A DNA stretch of 64,000 nucleotides from an uncultured Endozoicomonas sp. Its GTDB lineage: Bacteria > Pseudomonadota > Gammaproteobacteria > Pseudomonadales > Endozoicomonadaceae. Shown here piece after piece: positions 1-8,737 of the stretch. Within the stretch, counting starts at the first letter, position 1. Each line of letters starts with the position of its first letter. The position numbers and the translations under genes were made by a program. The stretch is taken from the NCBI RefSeq assembly GCF_947495845.1, contig NZ_CANMAO010000006.1:62001-126000 (forward strand), in the 5' to 3' direction. The notes under the pieces are model-generated. The model was not told the origin of the DNA. It saw nothing but the letters and a program-made list of their open reading frames with translations, and did no database searches.

Positions 1-654
1 GCAGCCGGAGTGACCGCCTTTTAATCCGGAAATGGTCAGAGTCTTAAATACTAATTTACTATCAACTGCTTCTGTCGTGTATTCACCCTTCACTTCAACA
101 CGGGTTCCGCCGGCGCAGCCGATATAAAGCTCGCCTTCATCTTCTGTGTCGAGGTTCAGCAGGATTTTCCCTTGTAGCCTATTAGGTTCAAGACCTTGCG
201 CTCCGATCATGCCGGTTTCTTCCGTCGCCGTGAACAGCGCTTCAATCGGGCCATGCTGAAGGTCTTTGGATTCCAGAACGGCCAGAGCAGCGGCCATGCC
301 CATGCCATTGTCTGCGCCGAGTGTGGTGCCTTCTGCGGTTACCCAGTCGCCATCGATATAGGCTTTGATTGAGTCTGTGGTGAAGTCATGAGCCGTGTCG
401 TTGTTTTTCTGAGGCACCATGTCCATGTGACCCTGAAGTACGACACCGACACGGTTTTCCATTCCGGCAGTGGCTGGCTTGCGAATGATGACGTTCCCTG
501 CAGAGTCGGTCTGACATTCCAGGTTGTGCGCTTTAGCAAAACCGATCAGGTGCTCGCGGATCTCATCTTCGTGAAAAGAAGGGTGTGGGATGTCGCAAAT
601 CGCTGCAAAATGCTGCCATAGAGCATGGGGCTGCAGTTCATGGATAGCGCTCAT
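1..654 (-). CDS. pepD: Xaa-His dipeptidase PepD (aminoacyl-histidine dipeptidase), N-terminal part
   Basis: This is the first 218 codons of a cytosolic M20-family metallopeptidase that hydrolyses dipeptides such as carnosine-type Xaa-His; the rest lies beyond the left edge. The start at 654 reads MSAIHELQPHALWQHF and matches the usual PepD N-terminus. Visible metal and catalytic motifs are HMDMVPQ (first metal ligand His and its Asp), GADNGMG (bridging Asp) and TATEETGM (catalytic and metal Glu pair), followed by GGHSG at the window edge. The order and spacing are those of enterobacterial PepD. It stands alone, with 245 bp before the next gene. No disruption is visible in the part present. 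Confidence 0.93.
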   Translation of the reverse strand, partial: MSAIHELQPHALWQHFAAICDIPHPSFHEDEIREHLIGFAKAHNLECQTDSAGNVIIRKPATAGMENRVGVVLQGHMDMVPQKNNDTAHDFTTDSIKAYIDGDWVTAEGTTLGADNGMGMAAALAVLESKDLQHGPIEALFTATEETGMIGAQGLEPNRLQGKILLNLDTEDEGELYIGCAGGTRVEVKGEYTTEAVDSKLVFKTLTISGLKGGHSGC

Positions 655-851
655 TAAAGACTCCAGTGCTAGTTATGTTGACTGCTATATTGGTTGTTTT
701 TTGATAGCTGAGAGGAGCAATAGTGGGGACATTGGTACAAAACATCAATGCTGTTTTTAGATCGCATTGTCTTGGGTCATGAATTTATTAGAAAACGGAT
801 GTTTATTATTTATTTTTTTCTTGAGGCTTTTTATTAAGTGTTTAATCGTGT

Positions 852-887
852 TCCCGAGCTAGATAGTTCGGCTACCATAGCTCGGGA
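852..887. terminator. Stem-loop after the triple-RidA gene
   Basis: A perfect 10-bp inverted repeat, TCCCGAGCTA and TAGCTCGGGA, with a 16-nt loop. It lies 12 nt past the stop codon of the leftward RidA gene. No run of T follows on either strand, so it may be a transcript-end stabiliser instead of a classical intrinsic terminator. Confidence 0.5.
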
Positions 888-899
888 GTGATTCTCTAT

Positions 900-2165
900 T
901 TACGCCTGTGGCGGTGTGCCTTCAGCATTGGAAAGCACCGCATCTATCTGTACCAGTGCGCCTTCAGGAATGTCGGCAACGCCAAGCACGGTTCTTGCAG
1001 GCAGGTCTCCGTTGAAGAACGTTTTATACACGTCATCCACCGCCTCAATATCGGCAATTTTTGTCAGCTGAATATTTATCTTTACCGCGTCGTCCATCTC
1101 GTGGCCAATACTTTCCACAATCACCTTAATGTTTTGCAGGCACTGTTGAGTTTGTTCCTCTACTCCGCCGTCAACCATGTTTCCGGTGGTTGGGTCCAAA
1201 GGCAATTGTGCAGTGATATGGTTGTAATGAGAAAAAGCGACGGTTTGCGTATACAGAGAAGAGGTTGGTGCATCGTTAGTATTACGCGCTTTAATCACAA
1301 TGCCGTGACGATCTTCAACGGCCTGTGGCGGTGTACCGTCGCCGTGGGAAACGACGGCATCGATTTGAACCAGGGCATCCATCGGTAAGCCAGAAGTAAT
1401 CACAACAGAGCGTGCAGGAACATAACCTACGGCTCTGGCGATGGCAGAATCAGGGAAGAAGGTTTTGAAAACGTCATTGACGGCATCAACATCTGCAGCG
1501 TTACGAACGAAAATGCCCAGCTTCACGATGTCGTCGAAAGGCACGTCAATGCTTTCCAAAATGGCTTTGATGTTTTTCAGGCACTGCTTGGTCTGTTGCT
1601 TAATGCCCCCCATGACTTTATTGCCGGTGGTTGGGTCGATCGGTAATTGCGCACCAATGTTGTTGTAATGGGAAAAAGCGACAGTTTGCGTTGAGAAAGG
1701 GCTTTGAGGCGCGTTCGGCGTGTTGCCAGCAACTTTGACAAGATCGCAAGGCGCTTGCGGGTGAGTGCCTTCACCGTTGGAAATCAGTGCATCCATTTGT
1801 ACGCGAGCACCTTGCATTGGCAGAGCTTCAACGGCTAATGAAGTTCTTACCGGAGGATAGCCCTGAAAGAAGGTGGCATACACTTCATCGATTGCGGCAA
1901 GTTCAGTAATGTTAATTGCATAAATATTGATTTTGACCACGTCGGACATAATATGACCAACGCTTTCAACAATCGCTTTAATATTATCCAGACATTGTTT
2001 CGCCTGTTCTTTAATATCAGCAGAAATGATTTCGCCGGTGACAGGGTTTACAGGTAATTGAGCTGAAATGTTGTTGTAATGGGAAAATGCCACAGACTGA
2101 GTAGAAAAGGCATTTAATGGTGCTTTTTCTGTGTTTCTGGAGTTCTTGATGATTTTGCCGCTCAT
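900..2165 (-). CDS. Triple-domain RidA/YjgF-family protein
   Basis: The 421-aa protein is three consecutive RidA (YjgF/YER057c/UK114) domains, at about residues 5-133, 145-282 and 293-421. Each opens with a close variant of (S/T)Q(S/T)VAFSHYN and ends with a GEGT- or GDGT-PPQA-like tail. Single-domain RidA proteins form trimers that hydrolyse reactive enamine/imine intermediates made by PLP enzymes. The key substrate-binding Arg (R105 of E. coli RidA) is present in all three domains as R107, R252 and R391. The middle domain carries a short insertion just before its Arg. The start follows GGAG with about 8 nt spacing. I infer that one chain folds as a covalent pseudo-trimer. Substrate is unknown, and the gene has no operon partner. 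Confidence 0.85.
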   Translation of the reverse strand: MSGKIIKNSRNTEKAPLNAFSTQSVAFSHYNNISAQLPVNPVTGEIISADIKEQAKQCLDNIKAIVESVGHIMSDVVKINIYAINITELAAIDEVYATFFQGYPPVRTSLAVEALPMQGARVQMDALISNGEGTHPQAPCDLVKVAGNTPNAPQSPFSTQTVAFSHYNNIGAQLPIDPTTGNKVMGGIKQQTKQCLKNIKAILESIDVPFDDIVKLGIFVRNAADVDAVNDVFKTFFPDSAIARAVGYVPARSVVITSGLPMDALVQIDAVVSHGDGTPPQAVEDRHGIVIKARNTNDAPTSSLYTQTVAFSHYNHITAQLPLDPTTGNMVDGGVEEQTQQCLQNIKVIVESIGHEMDDAVKINIQLTKIADIEAVDDVYKTFFNGDLPARTVLGVADIPEGALVQIDAVLSNAEGTPPQA

Positions 2166-2713
2166 ACCGATATTCTCCTGTTTGAGATAATTCTGGTCGG
2201 TGAAATCTCATCGCAGGTGAAAAGTCTCTGGTTCTAATTAAGGTCGATACGATGAGAACTTATGTTCTAATCCTGAGATGAATATGAGTCAAGAATACAG
2301 CGGTGGTTCTTATTTTTATCAAAAACAATATTGATGTTTGTCATCGAGTATCAACAATTTGTTGAAATCCACCATTGTTAAATGGTTTTTTTTATTGTGG
2401 GGGATGAAAAGTTGTCTATTTAAAAGATTTTATCTCGAAATGTAAGTGGTGCATGCTTTCTTCTTTTTGAATTTTTATTCAATAAACGATTGGATTTATC
2501 AATGGTCGGTAAAAAAAACAGACAGTTTTGGCCAGCTGATTAATAAATTCATTGAATCTCTTCTACGGGCGCTGAATTCTAACAGGCCAGATTGTTGGAG
2601 CTCGGTTTTTGGAGCAGCAAATATTCTTTGTTTTTCTATGGAGAAAGATTTTTATTTGAACGTCAATATACGTCTATATTGGTAACGTACCAGCATGAAT
2701 AGGTGTGATCAGT
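2166..2713. other. Divergent intergenic region, AT-rich
   Basis: These 548 bp separate the leftward RidA gene from the rightward OB-fold gene and should hold both promoters. The region contains a perfect palindrome at 2351-2365 and a shorter AGAAC-ttat-GTTCT dyad at 2253-2266. A small open frame at 2446-2685 has no Shine-Dalgarno sequence, a GTG start and a composition typical of AT-rich spacer, so I do not call it a gene. Confidence 0.5.
2351..2365. promoter_or_regulatory. Perfect 15-bp palindrome, possible operator
   Basis: TCAACAATTTGTTGA is a perfect inverted repeat (7 + 1 + 7) in the divergent spacer between the RidA gene and the OB-fold gene. Its size and placement fit a dimeric regulator's binding site, but no regulator gene is adjacent and function is inferred only. 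Confidence 0.35.
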
Positions 2714-3112
2714 ATGTACTCTTCGTTTCTATCCGTTTGTTCAAATACAAAAAAAGCAGTGGTTTGCTCCATTGGCGCGCTCTTGTTCTTTAACCTTTTT
2801 ATAGGGGAGGTTAATGCTGCTTATACTGGCCCCGGTTCTAAGGTAAGTGCCGCAACGGTGGCGTCCATTTTAAAGAATCCGAAAGAAGATATGCCCGTGG
2901 CTATGAAAGGGCATCTGGTGCGTAAAGTGAAGCACGAAACGTATATGTTCAGTGATGGCTCTGGCGAGATTCAGGTGGATATAGACGACAAAGATTTTCC
3001 ATCTAGCCAGCATATTGATGCCAAGACCAAAGTGGAAATTATTGGTGAGGTGGATGTGGAGCGAAAATCTGGGGTAGAGATTGATGTGAAGTCGCTGAAG
3101 GTCGTTCCATAA
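2714..3112 (+). CDS. Periplasmic YgiW/YdeI-type bacterial OB-fold (BOF) protein
   Basis: A 132-aa secreted protein of the BOF family (YgiW/YdeI), small periplasmic OB-fold proteins linked in enterobacteria to stress tolerance and possibly cation or peptide binding. I chose the ATG at 2714, since AGGTG lies 8 nt upstream; a GTG at 2705 is open but overlaps that site. Residues 1 to about 36 form a signal peptide with a hydrophobic core and likely cleavage after VNA. The mature part shows the family pattern: YTGPG, then KGHLVRKVKHETYMFSDGSG and a closing EIIGEVDVE strand. The stop codon TAA coincides with the left end of a dispersed repeat. Confidence 0.85.
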   Translation: MYSSFLSVCSNTKKAVVCSIGALLFFNLFIGEVNAAYTGPGSKVSAATVASILKNPKEDMPVAMKGHLVRKVKHETYMFSDGSGEIQVDIDDKDFPSSQHIDAKTKVEIIGEVDVERKSGVEIDVKSLKVVP

Positions 3113-3263
3113 ACCGATAACCCCGAAAGGTTACCGGATTTGAGTTGGCTCTCTGCAAGGCGCAACAGCGGGAGCATAGTGAGCTATGTGACCAGAGTTG
3201 CAACGCAGTCAGAGGGCCTGATCAATGAGTCAGAAAATACGATTTCAGATGGTTAACTACTTA
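3110..3263. repeat. Dispersed palindromic repeat, copy A
   Basis: The space between two convergent genes is filled by an element homologous to the one at 30848-31010. The alignable core runs from GCAAGGCGCAAC (from 3155) to GATTTCAGATGG (to 3252). Nested stems are GCAAC 3162-3166 with GTTGC 3197-3201, and CATAG 3175-3179 with CTATG 3184-3188. Both outer ends begin with TAA read inward and supply the stop codons of the two flanking genes. The left terminal repeat is degraded. Confidence 0.6.
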
Positions 3264-4187
3264 TAAACAGGTAGACAGCCACTCTGGTTTTTCCTGACGT
3301 TTACCACGCACTTGATCGAAGTACATAGACTGCAGCTTCTCCGTAATTGGTCCTCTTTTACCTGAACCAATCTTGCGTCCATCGTGCTCACGAATCGGCA
3401 TCACTTCTGCGGCGGTGCCTGTAAAGAAGGCTTCTTGCGCGATATACACTTCATCACGAGTAATCCGCTTTTCCCGAACCTCTAACCCAAGCTCTTTGGC
3501 AAACTGCATAATGGTATCGCGGGTAATGCCTTCGAGGCAGGAAGTCAGTTCCGGCGTGTAAATAATGCCGTCTTCTTTCACGATAAAGAAGTTCTCGCCA
3601 CTGCCTTCTGCCACGTAACCTTCGTTATCCAGCAGCAATGCTTCTTCACAGCCACTTTCCAACGCCTCCCGCAGAGCCAACATGGAATTCATGTAGTTGC
3701 CATTGGCCTTGGCTTTACACATGGTGATGTTGACGTGGTGGCGGGTATAAGACGATGTACGAATTTTAATGCCTTGCTCCAATGCTTCCGGAGACATATA
3801 GGAAGGCCAGTTCCAGGCTGCAACCATAGTATGAACTTTCAAACCTTCTGCACGGAGTCCCATGCCTTCGGAACCCAGGAAGCACATGGGGCGAAGGTAC
3901 GCTTCGTCCAGACCATTTTCACGAACCACCAATTTCTGGGCTTCGTTCAGCTCTTCTTTGCTGTAGGGAATGTCCATTCTCAGAATATGAGCGCTGCGGA
4001 ACAGGCGATCGGTGTGTTCTTTTAAACGGAAAATAGCAGGACCATTCGGTGTGCTGTAAGCGCGGACACCCTCGAACACGCCCATACCATAGTGCAGGGT
4101 GTGCGTCAGAACATGGGTTTGGGCTTCGCGCCAGGGGATCAGCTCCCCGTCTAGCCAGATAACGCCATCACGATCGGCGAAAGACAT
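3261..4187 (-). CDS. ilvE: Branched-chain amino acid aminotransferase IlvE
   Basis: A class IV (fold-type IV) PLP aminotransferase that interconverts Val, Leu and Ile with their 2-oxo acids, using glutamate/2-oxoglutarate. At 308 aa it is almost the length of E. coli IlvE, and the PLP lysine falls at K160 within KAKANGNYMNS, the same number as in E. coli. Other family landmarks are HYGMGVFEGVRAY near residues 32-44, EGSGENFF, CLEGITRDTI and FFTGTAAEVMP. The start follows GGAGTTATCTG directly upstream. It is monocistronic and convergent with the OB-fold gene; its stop codon lies in the end of the dispersed repeat. Confidence 0.97.
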   Translation of the reverse strand: MSFADRDGVIWLDGELIPWREAQTHVLTHTLHYGMGVFEGVRAYSTPNGPAIFRLKEHTDRLFRSAHILRMDIPYSKEELNEAQKLVVRENGLDEAYLRPMCFLGSEGMGLRAEGLKVHTMVAAWNWPSYMSPEALEQGIKIRTSSYTRHHVNITMCKAKANGNYMNSMLALREALESGCEEALLLDNEGYVAEGSGENFFIVKEDGIIYTPELTSCLEGITRDTIMQFAKELGLEVREKRITRDEVYIAQEAFFTGTAAEVMPIREHDGRKIGSGKRGPITEKLQSMYFDQVRGKRQEKPEWLSTCL

Positions 4188-4388
4188 CAGATAACTCCAC
4201 TTTGAAATTGTTGTCGATACAGAGTTTTAGTACAGGTTGCTTCGGATCATAAACCCTCAATGGCCGCAATGCCAGCAAGGTCCGCTTAGTTGTAATTGGA
4301 ATGGGGTTTGCGCCTAATATGATGTATTTGATGGAACTGATCCTGCTGACAGTGTTCTAAGCTGATCATCCTTTCTGGAGTAACTTAA

Positions 4389-5636
4389 ATGGATAAGGCA
4401 GCTGGATCCCAAACACTGACAATACAGCCTAATCAAGTTGTAAATACCGGCAACGTACCTGACAGCCGTCTGTCCGATGCATCTCATAAAACTATGGGTT
4501 CCGTAATCAGGCAGGATATTGCCCCGGACATTCCAAAAAAAGAAGGCGATGGAAGACGAAGTGCAGTAGAAAAACGACAGCGAAACCTTACTGTTGTTGA
4601 TCCTGAAGCTATCCGGTTCAGGCCGAGTTCGGTACGAAGAGACTATAGCTATGTCACCCCTAGGGATCAAAAACGGCAGCCAATGATCGCAGGAGGACTC
4701 AATCCAGAAGTCAAACAGCTAACACAGCGGCTTGAAAATGCCGAAGCACGTAACGATGAAATAAAAAAGGTTTTGATCAGGGAGGTTGTGAAAAATCTTT
4801 CTAAGGGTATTTCTGGCAAGGCAATTGAAAAAAAGGGTACAGCTGTTCTTATCGGTGATTCTGGCAAGGCAATTGAAAAAAAGGGTACAGCTGTTCTTAT
4901 CGGTGAGCTTATAGCATGTAAAGATATTGGTCAGAGAAAGCTAGAGCAAGCTATTGAAAGCCTACAGCTTGAAGTTGAGTCGCAAAAGCAAGAAATCAAA
5001 AGATTAAAAGAAAATAGAGACATATCAACATCAGGGAAAGTGTTTTGGTCAATCGATAACGTATCTGAAAAATTAAAAACTATCAGGGAAATACCTGTTG
5101 AACTAGAAAATGTCAGAAAGAAAATTATAGATTTAAGTAGTCAGCCTATTGAAGTTAACAACCCCAATAATTTAGAAAGGGAAAATGAGCTTGACAGGCT
5201 TAGATCAAAAGAGCAAAAGCTTGTTGGAAAATTGGATGAGTATAAGGAAATTAAAGGGCCTGAGTTTGAAGTGAGTCAAGGGGGGGTTCGTTTAGTTCCC
5301 AGTTTTTGCCTCAATGGTTCAGGAAAAAAAGAAGGGAAATATATGTCATTTTTTTGCAAGATAATCCCGAACGAGTATATGCACTTCCAAAAATTCCCAT
5401 GCGAATTTTCTACAAAATTCTCTATGCTTGATCAAACAGGAAACCAAAAACATAAAACGAAAAAAACTGACTCTAAAAAAGAGTTTTCTTTTGAACAATA
5501 TGGTAAACCTCAGGCAGGTCTTGAAAATAGGCACTTTGGTTGTGAAAGGTTTGCAGGCCAGAAAAAACTGACGTCAGACTACCCATATGTTAAAAATGAC
5601 TCCATTTTTTTGAGTGTGGAGGTCAAGGAAAGGTAA
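4389..5636 (+). CDS. Orphan charged coiled-coil protein with a recent internal duplication
   Basis: I do not recognise this 415-aa protein. It has no signal peptide or membrane segment. Residues 1-100 are polar and Arg/Ser-rich. Residues about 100-285 are rich in Lys, Glu, Leu and Gln with heptad-like spacing typical of coiled coil. The C-terminal 120 residues are mixed and end in a short beta-like stretch (SIFLSVEVKER). An in-frame 48-bp tandem duplication repeats SGKAIEKKGTAVLIG at residues 142-173. GGAG lies 10 nt upstream of the ATG. The 3' half is noticeably more AT-rich than neighbouring housekeeping genes, consistent with lineage-specific or acquired DNA. A secreted effector is possible but unproven. 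Confidence 0.6.
   Translation: MDKAAGSQTLTIQPNQVVNTGNVPDSRLSDASHKTMGSVIRQDIAPDIPKKEGDGRRSAVEKRQRNLTVVDPEAIRFRPSSVRRDYSYVTPRDQKRQPMIAGGLNPEVKQLTQRLENAEARNDEIKKVLIREVVKNLSKGISGKAIEKKGTAVLIGDSGKAIEKKGTAVLIGELIACKDIGQRKLEQAIESLQLEVESQKQEIKRLKENRDISTSGKVFWSIDNVSEKLKTIREIPVELENVRKKIIDLSSQPIEVNNPNNLERENELDRLRSKEQKLVGKLDEYKEIKGPEFEVSQGGVRLVPSFCLNGSGKKEGKYMSFFCKIIPNEYMHFQKFPCEFSTKFSMLDQTGNQKHKTKKTDSKKEFSFEQYGKPQAGLENRHFGCERFAGQKKLTSDYPYVKNDSIFLSVEVKER
4812..4907 (+). repeat. 48-bp tandem duplication inside the coiled-coil gene
   Basis: Copies at 4812-4859 and 4860-4907 are identical except for the last base (GAT versus GAG, Asp versus Glu). The unit is 16 codons, so the frame is kept. The near identity implies a very recent slippage or unequal crossover event. 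Confidence 0.95.
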
Positions 5637-5666
5637 TAAAAGATAAAAAATATAAGGTGTTTTATT

Positions 5667-5696
5667 GTGCTGTTGAAAGGCGCTTCCAAACAGCAC
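5667..5696. terminator. Stem-loop between convergent genes
   Basis: GTGCTGTT (5667-5674) pairs perfectly with AACAGCAC (5689-5696). It lies between the 3' ends of the coiled-coil gene and glnE, so it could serve both. A T-run is lacking. Confidence 0.45.
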
Positions 5697-5705
5697 ATTG
5701 AATAA

Positions 5706-8627
5706 TCAATTACATCCTTTTAGAAAATGATTCCAAATACTAATTACATTGCTCTGCATGTGGTTTGCCGTTCCTGTTTCGATATGCGGTGCCTCATTCT
5801 GTAAAGCTTTCTGATGAATAGCTAAGCGGAATGTTTTATAAGCTTCCCGTAGTTGCCGTGCATCTTCATGGGTGAGCAGATGAACGGCCTCCAGTTCTTC
5901 CGAAATTCGTATGTTATCAGTCCACTTTAATAGAGAAGGGTAACGGTTGGCGTAATTCAGCACTGAGAACTGCATCAGGAATTCGATATCAACAATACCG
6001 CCCTTGTCGTGTTTAAGATGAAACAGGTGTTGATTGGTTTTACTGCCCAAATGCTCCCGCATCTTATGACGCATGTTGATCACATCAACCTTCAGTTTTT
6101 CTGTATCTCGCTCTATACCAAGAATATCTGCGCGAAGGCTGACAAACTGCTGCGCCAGAGCTTGATCACCGGCAATGACGCGCGCGCGAACCAGCGCCTG
6201 ATGCTCCCATGTCCAGGCTTCTTCTTTCTGATATTTTTCAAAATAAGGCAGAGAGTTAACCAGCAGGCCTTTTGAACCAGACGGCCGTAGTCGCATATCC
6301 GTATCGTACAAAATGCCGGATGGCGTCTGGGTGGTCAAGATATGGATAATTCTCTGACCCAGTCGTGTATAAAAGGTGGTGCTGTCGATGGATCTTGCAC
6401 CATTAGTCTCTTTATTGGTGCCACCATTGTGGATAAACACCAGATCAAGATCCGAGCCCGGGCCGAGTTCAATACCACCCAGTTTGCCGTAACCTACAAT
6501 GATAAACCCGGGATCACACAGGTTGCCCTGTGCATCCTGAGGCATGCCGTGCTTCTCAGTCAGATTGCGCCAGGCGATCGCCAGAACCGCATCGAGAATA
6601 ACTTCGGCGATCCAGGTTATATAATCGCTTTCTTTCATCAGTGGCAATTTGCCGGATACCTGCGCTGCCGTTACTCGAAGTATGTGAGCCATTTTAAAAT
6701 GACGCAGGGCTTCCATCTGGTTTTCCAGGTCATCCTCTGGAATATGAGCCAGCTGCTGGCGTAATTCGTCCGCAAGCTCGGCTTTTTTTGGCGGATTGTA
6801 GAGATCGCCAAGGTTGAGAAACTCATCCAGAAGCGCCGGGAATCGGGCGATCTGTTCAGCAATCCATGGGCTGGCAATACACAGTCGGCCAAGGTGTTCG
6901 AGTGCGCCGGGGTTTTCAATCAGTAGTACCAGATAGGCGGTCCGACGAAGCACTGCTTCCACTAACGGGAGAATGCGCAGTAAAAAAGTATCTGGCTCGG
7001 TAGAGGCGGCAGCGACGGTTAACAGCAAGGGAATAAATTGATCCAGCCGATCATGGCTTTGTTTTCTGACACGGGTAATGGCTTTTCCGTCTCGCAATGA
7101 GATCAATCGTCGCCATGAGGTTTTAACGTTTTTAAAACCTTCCTGAGTCATTAACTGTTGCTCTTCCTCTTCCGTTAAACGACTGAGCCATAATGATTGC
7201 CATTGATTGCTGTTAGTGTCACTTTTCTCTTTGGCTTCTGGGTCAGCTATGACCGCATCAAAATGTGCGGTTACGAGTTTTTGATGTTGATCCAGTGTCG
7301 TTAATAGTTCGTTCCAGTTTTTGTGCTGCATGGAGCAAGCAATACGTGCCTGTGTTTCAGCACCTTTTGGCAGGTCTTGAGTCTGACGATCATCAATGGC
7401 CTGAATGGCATGTTCCAGATTGCGCAGATAAATGTAGGCGGATTCCAGCTCTGCGGCTTCTTCAGGGGAGAGCCACTGTTTTTCTTTAAGAGTGTTGAGA
7501 ACGTTCAGCAGATTCCGTTCCTGCAAACTGCGATCACGGCCACCATGAATGATCTGGAAGGATTGAATAATAAACTCAATTTCCCGAATACCGCCAGGGC
7601 CGAGTTTGATATTGCTTTCCATGCCTTTGCGTTTGACTTCCCGTTGGATCAGCTGCTTCATTTCCCGCAGTGCGCTGATGGAGCCGAAGTCTATATAACG
7701 GCGATAAACAAAGGGTCGAAGCGTATCCAATAATTGCTGGCCAGACGTTTTGTCACCGGCAACTATTCGAGCTTTGAGCATGGCGTAACGTTCCCAGTCA
7801 CGCCCCTGATCCTGATAATACTGTTCCATGGCCGCAAAGCTCAGAGCCAATGCGCCGCTGGCACCATAAGGCCGCAGTCGCATATCTACCCGGAAGACAA
7901 AGCCATCCGCATTCTGGCTATCCAGCGCTTTTATGAGTCGTTGCCCCAACCGGATAAAAAACTCCTGATTAGTGATTACTTTTTTGGCACCACGGGTTTC
8001 ACCCTGGCAGGGAAAGGTGAACATCAGGTCGATGTCAGAGGAAAGATTCAGATCATAGGCGCCAAGCTTGCCCATACCCAGAACAATCATTTTCTGAGCA
8101 ACCGGTTCTTCATCGGGAATATTAGTGCCGAAGGGCGTTCCCATGGTTTTACAGGCATCGTGATAGAGCCAGTCAAGGGTACGATCAATGCAGGCATCTG
8201 CCAGATTAGACATGTCTTTCGTGGTGTCTGACATGGAAACCAGACGGTTCAAATCCAGCCAGATAATGCGCAGCATTTCCTGGTTGCGATACAACCGCAG
8301 CGCTCTGTTCAGTTCATCATCGGTAGTTGCCAGTGCAATGGCGCTGCCAAGTCGTTCGGCGTGATTTTTTGCCATATCAGGCAACTGTTTTCTATTCGTG
8401 CATAACGTTTCCAGCCATTCGGGATAACGAATGCATTGTTGCGCGGCAAAGTCGCTGCCAGCCCAGCACTGGATGAGCTCATTGATCAGTCGTGGGTCGA
8501 GGGTGAGGTCAAATGTCGGATGTCGTTCAATGAACTGCTGCCAATGGCTTTCGACCACCTGTTGAACCGGATCAGGCAACCCGGAGGAGGTGAGGTGTTG
8601 ACTGAATAACGCCGTGAGTGACTCCAT
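5706..8627 (-). CDS. glnE: Glutamine synthetase adenylyltransferase / adenylyl-removing enzyme GlnE
   Basis: A 973-aa bifunctional enzyme that adenylylates glutamine synthetase to inactivate it and phosphorolytically removes the AMP, under PII control. It has the two nucleotidyltransferase domains of the family. The N-terminal deadenylylase carries GMGKLG (184-189) and SSDIDL (196-201). The C-terminal adenylylase carries GYGKLGG (711-717) and GSDLDL (723-728). LGPGGIREIEF (341-351) and its second-half counterpart DKGGIVDIEFLMQ are also present. The length is normal. The start reads MESLTALFSQ, with AGGT just upstream. It diverges from the acyltransferase gene at 8738. Confidence 0.97.
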   Translation of the reverse strand: MESLTALFSQHLTSSGLPDPVQQVVESHWQQFIERHPTFDLTLDPRLINELIQCWAGSDFAAQQCIRYPEWLETLCTNRKQLPDMAKNHAERLGSAIALATTDDELNRALRLYRNQEMLRIIWLDLNRLVSMSDTTKDMSNLADACIDRTLDWLYHDACKTMGTPFGTNIPDEEPVAQKMIVLGMGKLGAYDLNLSSDIDLMFTFPCQGETRGAKKVITNQEFFIRLGQRLIKALDSQNADGFVFRVDMRLRPYGASGALALSFAAMEQYYQDQGRDWERYAMLKARIVAGDKTSGQQLLDTLRPFVYRRYIDFGSISALREMKQLIQREVKRKGMESNIKLGPGGIREIEFIIQSFQIIHGGRDRSLQERNLLNVLNTLKEKQWLSPEEAAELESAYIYLRNLEHAIQAIDDRQTQDLPKGAETQARIACSMQHKNWNELLTTLDQHQKLVTAHFDAVIADPEAKEKSDTNSNQWQSLWLSRLTEEEEQQLMTQEGFKNVKTSWRRLISLRDGKAITRVRKQSHDRLDQFIPLLLTVAAASTEPDTFLLRILPLVEAVLRRTAYLVLLIENPGALEHLGRLCIASPWIAEQIARFPALLDEFLNLGDLYNPPKKAELADELRQQLAHIPEDDLENQMEALRHFKMAHILRVTAAQVSGKLPLMKESDYITWIAEVILDAVLAIAWRNLTEKHGMPQDAQGNLCDPGFIIVGYGKLGGIELGPGSDLDLVFIHNGGTNKETNGARSIDSTTFYTRLGQRIIHILTTQTPSGILYDTDMRLRPSGSKGLLVNSLPYFEKYQKEEAWTWEHQALVRARVIAGDQALAQQFVSLRADILGIERDTEKLKVDVINMRHKMREHLGSKTNQHLFHLKHDKGGIVDIEFLMQFSVLNYANRYPSLLKWTDNIRISEELEAVHLLTHEDARQLREAYKTFRLAIHQKALQNEAPHIETGTANHMQSNVISIWNHFLKGCN

Positions 8628-8737
8628 TGACCTGATCTCTTCCAGTTATTGAGCTTATTAAAGATATGTTAAAGGACAACATTTGCCGCTGCCAGCAATG
8701 TCTATACTGAGACGTTTTTTACTGGTTGGGCTTGCAA

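Noticed and set aside
900-2165. Triple RidA as an assembly duplication
   Set aside because: The three domains are clearly diverged from one another, so this is an old fusion and not a recent repeat or misassembly.
2446-2685. Possible 79-aa gene
   Set aside because: GTG start with no ribosome site, Phe/Trp/Tyr-heavy composition typical of AT-rich spacer, and no recognisable motif.
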